From Bacillota bacterium (GTDB lineage Bacteria > Bacillota > Clostridia > Acetivibrionales > DSM-1351), in contig JAEYNY010000128.1 of assembly GCA_023412275.1 (NCBI GenBank), positions 1 to 5,019 of the forward strand: a stretch of DNA of 5,019 nt. The letters run 5' to 3'. This document shows positions 1-5,019 of the stretch, piece after piece. The position numbers and the translations under genes are program-made. How positions within the stretch are numbered: position 1 is the stretch's first letter; every line of letters begins with the position of its first letter. The notes beneath the pieces were generated by a model that was given only the letters and a program-made list of their open reading frames with translations, had not been told where the DNA came from and did not search any database.

Positions 1-1
1 C

Positions 2-1819
2 ACAAATTCATGTGTGGCAGTTATGGAAGGCGGCGAGCCTGTTGTTATTGCAAATCCGGAAGGAAATAGAACTACCCCTTCTGTTGTAGCATTTTCAAAA
101 ACAGGTGAACGTATGATAGGGCAAGTCGCAAAAAGACAAGCTATCACAAATCCTGAAAGAACAATAATTTCAATAAAGAGAGAGATGGGAACCGACCATA
201 AGGTTGATATAGATGGTAAGAAATATTCACCGCAGGAAATATCTTCAATGGTTCTTCAAAAGCTTAAGGCCGATGCAGAAGCATATCTTGGTGAAACAAT
301 AACTCAGGCGGTAATTACTGTTCCTGCATACTTTAGCGATGCTCAAAGACAAGCAACAAAGGATGCCGGTAAAATTGCAGGATTGGAAGTTCTCAGAATT
401 ATAAACGAGCCAACAGCGGCGGCTTTGGCGTATGGTCTTGACAAAGAACATGACCAGAAAATAATGGTTTATGACTTGGGTGGAGGAACCTTCGATGTAT
501 CCATACTTGAAATCGGTGATGGTGTATTTGAAGTTCTTGCAACACACGGTAATAACAGACTTGGTGGAGATGACTTTGACCAGAGAGTTATAGATTTCCT
601 TGTTGATACCTTCAAAAAGGAAAGTGGAATAGATCTTAAAAACGACAAAATGGCAATGCAGAGATTGAAGGAAGCAGCTGAAAAGGCAAAAATAGAACTT
701 TCCGGTGTGACTTCATCAAATATAAACCTACCATTTATAACTGCGGATGCAACAGGACCAAAGCATCTTGATGTAACTCTTACAAGAGCAAAATTCGATG
801 AAATCACAGCTGATTTGGTTGAAAATACCATGGGGCCTACAAGACAGGCAATGCAGGATGCAGGACTCACACCTGACAAGATAGACAAAATTCTGTTAGT
901 TGGTGGTTCTACAAGAATTCCAGCAGTTCAGGAAGCAGTAAAGAAATACTTAGGAAAAGATCCTTTCAAGGGAATTAACCCTGATGAATGTGTTGCCGTT
1001 GGTGCTGCAATTCAGGTGGGCGTATTGACAGGTGATGTAACAGGACTTCTTCTTCTGGACGTTACACCACTATCACTGGGACTTGAAACACTTGGCGGAG
1101 TATTCACAAAACTGATCGAAAGAAATACAACAATTCCTACCAAGAAGAGTCAGGTATTCTCCACAGCAGCAGACGGACAGACAAGTGTTGAGATTCATGT
1201 ATTGCAGGGCGAAAGAGAAATGGCTCAATACAACAAGTCTCTTGGAAGATTCCAACTTACAGGTATTCCATCAGCACCAAGAGGTGTACCACAAATCGAA
1301 GTTACTTTTGATATAGATGCAAATGGTATAGTTCATGTATCCGCAAAAGACCTTGGAACAGGTAACGAGCAGAAGATAACAATAACTGCTTCAACTAACC
1401 TGTCTGATGCTGATATAGATAAAGCTGTAAAAGAAGCAGAAAAATTTGCTGCGGAAGACAAACAGCGTAAAGAAGAAATCGACGTTAGAAATAATGCAGA
1501 TTCCTTGGTTTACCAATCAGAGAAGTCATTAAAGGATCTTGGAGACAAAGTATCTGCTGATGACAAGACAAAGATTGAAAGTGGAGTAAACAAGGTAAAG
1601 GATGCCCTTAAAGGTACCGATACCGAAGCAATAAAGAAAGCTACTGAAGAATTGCAGCAGTCCTTCTATGATATATCCTCAAAAATATATCAACAGACTC
1701 AAGGAGCACAGGCAGATCCTGGAGCAGCCGGGTTTGGAGGACAACAGGGAGCAGCTGGAGCTGCACAGGACGACAATGTTGTTGATGCAGACTATAAAGT
1801 AGTTGACGATGATAAATAA
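2..1819 (+). CDS. dnaK: Molecular chaperone DnaK (Hsp70), 5' end cut by window
   Basis: Cytoplasmic ATP-dependent Hsp70 chaperone that binds exposed hydrophobic peptides in cycles driven by DnaJ and GrpE. The reading frame is open from base 2 and begins TNSCVAVMEGG, the end of the conserved nucleotide-binding GTTNSC motif, so only about 11 N-terminal residues are missing; the GTG at 14 is an internal valine, not the start. Visible in order: INEPTAAALAYG, the phosphate-2 motif DLGGGTFD (from base 473), LVGGSTRIPAV (about 894-926), the hydrophobic interdomain linker LLLLDVTPLS (from 1046), the beta-sandwich substrate domain, the helical lid, and a Q/G/A-rich tail ending DADYKVVDDDK. The 605 visible residues imply about 616 in total, normal for the family. 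The segment after IKREMG is short, lacking the roughly 24-residue insert of proteobacterial DnaK, as in Gram-positives. A conserved glycine before the linker is valine (1016-1018). Any CIRCE/HrcA control site would lie upstream, out of view. Confidence 0.98.
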   Translation, partial: TNSCVAVMEGGEPVVIANPEGNRTTPSVVAFSKTGERMIGQVAKRQAITNPERTIISIKREMGTDHKVDIDGKKYSPQEISSMVLQKLKADAEAYLGETITQAVITVPAYFSDAQRQATKDAGKIAGLEVLRIINEPTAAALAYGLDKEHDQKIMVYDLGGGTFDVSILEIGDGVFEVLATHGNNRLGGDDFDQRVIDFLVDTFKKESGIDLKNDKMAMQRLKEAAEKAKIELSGVTSSNINLPFITADATGPKHLDVTLTRAKFDEITADLVENTMGPTRQAMQDAGLTPDKIDKILLVGGSTRIPAVQEAVKKYLGKDPFKGINPDECVAVGAAIQVGVLTGDVTGLLLLDVTPLSLGLETLGGVFTKLIERNTTIPTKKSQVFSTAADGQTSVEIHVLQGEREMAQYNKSLGRFQLTGIPSAPRGVPQIEVTFDIDANGIVHVSAKDLGTGNEQKITITASTNLSDADIDKAVKEAEKFAAEDKQRKEEIDVRNNADSLVYQSEKSLKDLGDKVSADDKTKIESGVNKVKDALKGTDTEAIKKATEELQQSFYDISSKIYQQTQGAQADPGAAGFGGQQGAAGAAQDDNVVDADYKVVDDDK

Positions 1820-1831
1820 ATATATAATAAT
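1803..1831 (+). promoter_or_regulatory. Possible weak sigma-A promoter at the dnaK 3' end
   Basis: TTGACG (1803-1808, one mismatch to the -35 consensus) is followed after 17 bp by AATAAT (1826-1831, five of six to the -10 consensus, but lacking the important first T). A perfect TATAAT sits at 1823-1828 but with only a 14-bp spacer. Initiation near 1838 would start inside the left arm of the following hairpin and so remove that hairpin from the dnaJ message. The -35 half overlaps the codons for the VDD tail of DnaK and the region is AT-rich, so a chance match is quite possible. Confidence 0.2.
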
Positions 1832-1832
1832 G

Positions 1833-1857
1833 TATAGGGGCTTAAAAAGCCCCTATA
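1833..1857 (+). terminator. Perfect hairpin between dnaK and dnaJ, probable attenuator or mRNA 3'-end structure
   Basis: TATAGGGGCTT (1833-1843) is exactly complementary to AAGCCCCTATA (1847-1857), giving an 11-bp stem with an AAA loop, or a 9-bp stem with a 7-base loop. It starts 13 bp after the dnaK stop codon. The downstream bases are GCATTAACA rather than a T-run, so it is not a canonical Rho-independent terminator on the + strand. I infer that it stabilises the dnaK 3' end or partly reduces read-through, which would help produce more DnaK than DnaJ. The hairpin itself is directly visible; its function is inferred. Confidence 0.6.
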
Positions 1858-1879
1858 GCATTAACAGCATTAACAGCAT
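1858..1879 (+). repeat. 9-bp tandem repeat, two full copies plus four bases
   Basis: The unit GCATTAACA occurs at 1858-1866 and 1867-1875 and is followed by GCAT at 1876-1879. The array begins directly at the base of the perfect hairpin. Each unit contains TTAACA, one mismatch from a -35 hexamer, but no well-placed -10 hexamer follows at 16-18 bp. It may simply be replication slippage; no function can be assigned. Confidence 0.8.
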
Positions 1880-1894
1880 AAAGGTTTTATAAAC

Positions 1895-1930
1895 GCCAAA
1901 GCTTACATAATACAGCTCTGGCTTATTTTA
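1895..1930 (+). terminator. Imperfect hairpin with T-rich tail upstream of dnaJ, possible weak terminator
   Basis: GCCAAAGC (1895-1902) pairs with GCTCTGGC (1915-1922) with a single A-C mismatch, around a 12-base loop, and is followed at once by TTATTTTA (1923-1930). This has the layout of a Rho-independent terminator, but the stem is short, mismatched and has a large loop, and the T-tract is interrupted. It would act as a weak attenuator at best. It lies 41 bp before the dnaJ start codon. Confidence 0.35.
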
Positions 1931-1957
1931 GGTTGCTGGTTTGCTGTGTAATGAGAC

Positions 1958-1962
1958 AGGAG
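1958..1962 (+). promoter_or_regulatory. Ribosome binding site of dnaJ
   Basis: AGGAG lies 9 bases before the ATG at 1972 and decides the dnaJ start. An in-frame TTG at 1933 would add 13 residues unlike any DnaJ N-terminus. Confidence 0.85.
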
Positions 1963-1971
1963 TTGAATTGG

Positions 1972-3111
1972 ATGGCAGAAAAAAGAGATTACTACGAAGT
2001 ATTGGGCGTTGAGAGAAGCGCTTCTGATGCTGAACTAAAAAAGGCATATAGAAATCTTGCAAAAAAATACCACCCGGACGTCAATCCAGGAGATAAGACT
2101 GCAGAAGCAAAGTTCAAAGAGGTAAATGAAGCCTATGAGGTTCTTAGCGATTCTCAGAAAAGAGGCAGGTACGACCAGTTCGGTCATGCTGGAACAGACC
2201 CTAACGGATTTGGCGGCGCAGGAGGTTTCTCCTCTGATTTTGACTTTGGTGGAATCGGAGATATATTTGAGACCTTCTTTGGAGGCTCCGGCTTTGGGGG
2301 AAGAAGCAAAACAAGAAGAGGTCCTCAGAAGGGTGCAGACATTAAATACTCTATGGAAATTAGCTTTGAAGAAGCTGCTTTTGGTATTGAACGAGAAATA
2401 AATGTAAGCAAAATGGAAATATGTTCGAAATGTACCGGGTCAGGAGCCAAACCCGGAAGTAATGTAACAACCTGTAGTCATTGTAACGGAACAGGGCAGG
2501 TTCAGGTAAAACAAAACACACCATTCGGGCAATTTATAAACACTAAGACATGTGATGCATGTAAAGGTGAAGGAAAAATTATTACAGAGCCTTGTCCGGC
2601 TTGTAACGGGAAAGGTAGACTGAGGAGTACAAAAAAAATAAAAATAGATATTCCTGCGGGAATTGATGACGGTCAGACCATTTCATTAAGAGGTGGTGGA
2701 GACCCTGGATTAAAAGGTGGGCCAAACGGAGATTTGTATGTTAACATCCGTGTGAAGCCTCATCCGCTATTTTCAAGACAGGGAAATAATGTTGTATGTG
2801 ATGTACCTATTACATTTACACAGGCAGCATTAGGTGCTGAATTAGAAGTACCTACTCTTGACGGAAAAGTTAAATATACTGTACCTGAAGGAACTCAAAC
2901 AGGCTCTGTTTTCAGACTAAAGGGCAAAGGAATCCCTTATCTGAGAGGGAATGGCCGCGGGGATCAGTATGTTAAAGTAAATATTGAGGTTCCGAAAAAA
3001 CTCAATGACAAACAAAAAGCATTGCTGAGGGAATTTGCTGAAATTAGCGGAGACGAATCCCACGAGCAGAGAAAAGGCTTTTTTGACAAAATGAAGGATG
3101 CATTTAAATAA
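1972..3111 (+). CDS. dnaJ: Chaperone protein DnaJ (Hsp40, class A)
   Basis: Co-chaperone that delivers unfolded substrates to DnaK and stimulates its ATPase; cytoplasmic. The 379-residue product has the full class A layout. The J-domain covers about residues 1-70 (RDYYEVLGV, then the essential HPD at 34-36). A Gly/Phe-rich region at about 72-115 contains a DIF motif. Four zinc-finger repeats of the CxxCxGxG type start at residues 151, 168, 194 and 208, all eight cysteines present, binding two zinc ions. The two C-terminal substrate-binding domains follow (IDIPAGIDDGQTISLRGGGDPG and on to the end). The spacing of 26 residues between repeats 2 and 3 is what I recall for Firmicutes. The start ATG is chosen for its AGGAG site and because MAEKRDYYEVLGV is the normal DnaJ start. 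It follows dnaK by 152 bp, the largest gap in the window, with two hairpins in it. prmA follows 38 bp downstream with no terminator visible. Confidence 0.98.
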   Translation: MAEKRDYYEVLGVERSASDAELKKAYRNLAKKYHPDVNPGDKTAEAKFKEVNEAYEVLSDSQKRGRYDQFGHAGTDPNGFGGAGGFSSDFDFGGIGDIFETFFGGSGFGGRSKTRRGPQKGADIKYSMEISFEEAAFGIEREINVSKMEICSKCTGSGAKPGSNVTTCSHCNGTGQVQVKQNTPFGQFINTKTCDACKGEGKIITEPCPACNGKGRLRSTKKIKIDIPAGIDDGQTISLRGGGDPGLKGGPNGDLYVNIRVKPHPLFSRQGNNVVCDVPITFTQAALGAELEVPTLDGKVKYTVPEGTQTGSVFRLKGKGIPYLRGNGRGDQYVKVNIEVPKKLNDKQKALLREFAEISGDESHEQRKGFFDKMKDAFK

Positions 3112-3130
3112 ATAAGAATTTTACTGCTCA

Positions 3131-3136
3131 TGGAGG
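3131..3136 (+). promoter_or_regulatory. Ribosome binding site of prmA, unusually long spacing
   Basis: TGGAGG is the only Shine-Dalgarno match in the 38-bp dnaJ-prmA gap. It sits 13 bases before the ATG at 3150, longer than the usual 6-9. The start is nevertheless supported by the MKWYEIRV N-terminus, which is typical of PrmA. Confidence 0.65.
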
Positions 3137-3149
3137 CAAACGGACAAAT

Positions 3150-4100
3150 ATGAAATGGTATGAAATACGGGTAAGTACTACTGACGAAGCAAGTGATGCG
3201 GTTTCCGAAATGCTTACGACTATGGGGGCCGGAGGCGTAGCTATCAAGGACCCTTTTGATATAAAAAAAGAAATATTAAAGCCAAATACTCTGGATTATG
3301 CAGATAATGAATTCCTTGAATCATTAGGTGAGGACGTTATTATACAGGCATATTTTCAGAGTGGAAACAATATAGACGAGCTATTGAAGAAAATAAATGA
3401 TGGATTGGGGAATATTTCCCAATTTTTAGATGTTGGAAAAGGTCTTGAGGGATACGGTGAAGTAGATGATGAAGATTGGTCTACAGCTTGGAAAAAGTAC
3501 TATAAGCCCCTTCAACTTACGGAAAGAATAGTAATAAAACCAACCTGGGAAGATTATAGTCCCAAAGGTAACGAAATAATAATACAAATGGATCCCGGAA
3601 TGGCCTTTGGAACAGGGACACACGAAACAACTCAGATGTGTTCTATACTGCTTGATAAGTACATGAAGGATGATACACAGGTTCTTGATATCGGCTGTGG
3701 TACGGGCATTCTTTCAATCATAGCAGCGAAACTTGGTGCAAAAACAGTTGAAGCTATTGATATAGATGAAGTTGCTGTGAAAGTTGCCAAGGAAAATATT
3801 GAGCTGAATAAGGAAATGTCAAAAGTGTCGGCATATAAAGCTATATTGTCTGATTTGAAGCAGGATGAGCATAAATACGATATAATAGTAGCTAATATAA
3901 TAGCGAATGTAATTATTGACTTGTCCTCGCTTATACCTTATTATTTAAAAAAGGAATCTTTGTTTATTACTTCAGGTATTATAAAAGAAAGAAAACAGGA
4001 AGTAATAGACGCATGTGAAAAAAACGGGATGTCACGGATAGAAACCCTTGAAATGGGAGAATGGGTGGCAATGGTGTTTAAATGTCCAGATACTTTGTAG
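3150..4100 (+). CDS. prmA: Ribosomal protein L11 methyltransferase
   Basis: S-adenosylmethionine-dependent enzyme that methylates amino groups of ribosomal protein L11 in the cytoplasm. The 316-residue length is normal. The N-terminal part (from MKWYEIRVSTTDEASDAVSEML) is the substrate-recognition domain; the catalytic Rossmann domain follows. Visible motifs are the PrmA signature MDPGMAFGTGTHETT (147-161), SAM-binding motif I VLDIGCGTGI (178-187), the acidic EAIDID (201-206) that should bind the SAM ribose, and ANIIANV (248-254), equivalent to the catalytic N-I-L-A-type motif IV. The gene follows dnaJ by 38 bp, as does its B. subtilis counterpart yqeT. Its last 19 bp overlap rsmE in another frame. 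Transcription probably depends on the upstream heat-shock operon, since no promoter is apparent in the short gap. No key residue appears to be missing. Confidence 0.95.
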   Translation: MKWYEIRVSTTDEASDAVSEMLTTMGAGGVAIKDPFDIKKEILKPNTLDYADNEFLESLGEDVIIQAYFQSGNNIDELLKKINDGLGNISQFLDVGKGLEGYGEVDDEDWSTAWKKYYKPLQLTERIVIKPTWEDYSPKGNEIIIQMDPGMAFGTGTHETTQMCSILLDKYMKDDTQVLDIGCGTGILSIIAAKLGAKTVEAIDIDEVAVKVAKENIELNKEMSKVSAYKAILSDLKQDEHKYDIIVANIIANVIIDLSSLIPYYLKKESLFITSGIIKERKQEVIDACEKNGMSRIETLEMGEWVAMVFKCPDTL

Positions 4101-4834
4101 AAGAAGCTCAAATAGCTAATGGCAGAATTAACATAACCGGTGAAGATTTTCAGCATCTAAAAAAAGTGCTAAGGGCTCAGATAAAAGACGAAGTAACTGT
4201 ATGCTGTGGAGGATTTGACTACACAGCTGAAATAGAAAAAATAAATGATAGTTCAATTTTATGTGTAATAACAGATGTAAATAAAAATTTTACAGAATCT
4301 CCATTAAAAGTCACCTTGTTTCAGGGCTTGCCAAAGTCGGACAAGATGGAGTTAATTATACAGAAATGTGTTGAACTTGGAGTATGGGAAATAGTTCCAG
4401 TAATTACTGAACGTTGTGTTTCAAGGATAAATACTGATAAGGATGCTAAAAATAAGCTTGCGAGATGGCAAAAGATAGCAAGAGAGGCAGCAAAGCAGTG
4501 TAATAGAGGAACGATTCCCAATATTCTCTATCCCATAACCTTTAAAGAAGCTGTTGAAATGGCGTCTCAGGCAGAACTGGCAGTGATACCTTATGAGAAG
4601 GAAAGTGCGGTTGGGCTTAAAAATATTGTGTCCCGATATGAAGGAATTACCAGTGGCAGTATTATCATTGGTCCGGAAGGCGGGTTTGAAGAAAAAGAAG
4701 TTCAACTGGCAGAAGAGAGAGGCGTTAAAAAAATATCTCTGGGGCCAAGAATCCTACGCACGGAAACTGCCGGAATGGTAGCTTTATCACTTTTGATGTA
4801 TGAATTAGGAGATGTGTCTAATGGGAGAACTTAA
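4082..4834 (+). CDS. rsmE: 16S rRNA (uracil-1498-N3)-methyltransferase
   Basis: SAM-dependent SPOUT-family enzyme that makes m3U1498 in helix 44 of 16S rRNA, near the decoding centre, acting on the 30S subunit. The 250-residue product has an N-terminal PUA-like RNA-binding domain with HLKKVLR (25-31), followed by the knotted methyltransferase domain: LFQGLPKSDKME (79-90), CVELGVWEIVPVITER, the SAM-binding IGPEGGF (196-202) and LGPRILRTETA (220-230), which closes the trefoil knot. All hallmark motifs are intact. The start ATG lies inside the prmA reading frame, 19 bp before its end, and only a weak GGTGG (4064-4068, 13 bases away) precedes it, so translation is probably coupled to prmA. The B. 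subtilis counterpart in the same position is yqeU. The end overlaps the next gene by 14 bp. Confidence 0.96.
   Translation: MSRYFVEEAQIANGRINITGEDFQHLKKVLRAQIKDEVTVCCGGFDYTAEIEKINDSSILCVITDVNKNFTESPLKVTLFQGLPKSDKMELIIQKCVELGVWEIVPVITERCVSRINTDKDAKNKLARWQKIAREAAKQCNRGTIPNILYPITFKEAVEMASQAELAVIPYEKESAVGLKNIVSRYEGITSGSIIIGPEGGFEEKEVQLAEERGVKKISLGPRILRTETAGMVALSLLMYELGDVSNGRT
4807..4811 (+). promoter_or_regulatory. Ribosome binding site of the response regulator gene
   Basis: AGGAG lies 9 bases before the ATG at 4821 and is inside the rsmE coding sequence. It is a strong match at ideal spacing, which supports the overlapping start and means that the downstream gene can recruit ribosomes itself. 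Confidence 0.85.
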
Positions 4835-5019
4835 ATTTGTTGTTGTTGACGATGCAGTATTTATGAGAACCTTAATTAAAAGAATGATTGAAGAAAATAC
4901 AAACTATCAAGTAGTAGGAGAAGGCGCTAATGGCCGTGAAGCTATAGAGCAGGCAAAGCGCAATCAACCTGATATAATGACTCTTGACATCACAATGCCG
5001 GAGATGGATGGAATTATGG
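4821..5019 (+). CDS. CheY-like response regulator receiver protein, 3' end cut by window
   Basis: Receiver domain of a two-component or chemotaxis-type signalling protein, which would be phosphorylated on an aspartate by a histidine kinase. The 66 visible codons read MGELKFVVVDDAVFMRTLI and onward to PEMDGIM. They contain the Mg2+-binding acidic pair D10-D11, the expected phosphoacceptor D56 in TLDITMPEMDG, and NGREAIEQ between them. The VDDAVFMR and LDITMPEMDG forms resemble CheY-type single-domain regulators of clostridia. The window ends before the conserved Thr/Ser and Lys, so an output domain (for example a CheB methylesterase or DNA-binding domain) cannot be excluded. It overlaps rsmE by 14 bp in another frame with its own good ribosome binding site, so it belongs to the same transcript. 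In B. subtilis the corresponding position is held by yqeV (mtaB), so this neighbour differs. Its kinase is not visible here. Confidence 0.9.
   Translation, partial: MGELKFVVVDDAVFMRTLIKRMIEENTNYQVVGEGANGREAIEQAKRNQPDIMTLDITMPEMDGIM

Noticed and set aside
14..25. GTG at 14 or ATG at 23 as the dnaK start
   Set aside because: The frame is open back to base 2 and encodes TNSC, part of the conserved nucleotide-binding loop, so the true start lies upstream of the window.
245..888. Minus-strand open frames opposite dnaK (100 and 139 codons)
   Set aside because: Both are antisense to strongly conserved dnaK sequence and have no recognisable domain; they are best explained as shadow frames.
1833..1857. 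The perfect hairpin as a CIRCE (HrcA operator) element
   Set aside because: CIRCE has the arms TTAGCACTC and GAGTGCTAA separated by 9 bases; this hairpin has a different sequence and only a 3-base loop. Nothing resembling CIRCE was seen in the window.
1811..1857. The hairpin as a terminator for a minus-strand gene
   Set aside because: Read on the minus strand the stem is followed by an AT-rich stretch with scattered Ts, but there is no minus-strand gene for it to serve.
1933..1971. N-terminal extension of DnaJ from an in-frame TTG at 1933
   Set aside because: The 13 extra residues do not resemble any DnaJ N-terminus, and the AGGAG at 1958-1962 is correctly spaced for the ATG at 1972.
2126..2401. 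91-codon + strand open frame inside dnaJ
   Set aside because: It lies in an alternative frame wholly within the J-domain to zinc-finger region of dnaJ, with no recognisable protein motifs.
3426..4705. Minus-strand open frames opposite prmA and rsmE, and a + strand frame at 4593-4781
   Set aside because: All are out of frame with the intact, motif-complete prmA and rsmE genes and have low-complexity or unrecognisable products.

Overview
The window is a piece of chromosome from a low-GC Gram-positive bacterium, most likely a member of the Clostridia. The case rests on AT-rich DNA with A/T-ending codons, strong AGGAG-type ribosome binding sites, a DnaK that lacks the roughly 24-residue ATPase-domain segment found in Gram-negative homologues, and a gene order that matches the Firmicutes heat-shock operon. 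The proteins look like those of the cellulolytic Ruminiclostridium/Clostridium group, but that placement is an impression from memory, not a search.

All five genes lie on the + strand. The window opens about 11 codons into dnaK (2-1819). A 152-bp intergenic gap follows, holding a perfect GC-rich hairpin, a 9-bp tandem repeat and a second, imperfect hairpin with a T-rich tail. Next come dnaJ (1972-3111), prmA (3150-4100), rsmE (4082-4834) and the start of a CheY-like response regulator (4821-5019, cut by the window end). dnaJ to prmA is a 38-bp gap. prmA/rsmE overlap by 19 bp and rsmE/response regulator by 14 bp, so these last three genes are almost certainly co-transcribed and probably translationally coupled.

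Functionally, DnaK and DnaJ form the Hsp70 chaperone pair (the partner GrpE and the repressor HrcA would be expected upstream, outside the window). PrmA and RsmE modify the ribosome: L11 protein methylation and m3U1498 of 16S rRNA. The dnaK-dnaJ-prmA-rsmE order is known from Bacillus subtilis (dnaK-dnaJ-yqeT-yqeU). The less expected element is the receiver-domain protein fused to the tail of the operon by overlapping reading frames.

I found no mobile element, CRISPR array, RNA gene or clearly new system. This is mainly a conserved housekeeping region; the points worth a second look are the dnaK-dnaJ intergenic structures and the operon-linked response regulator.
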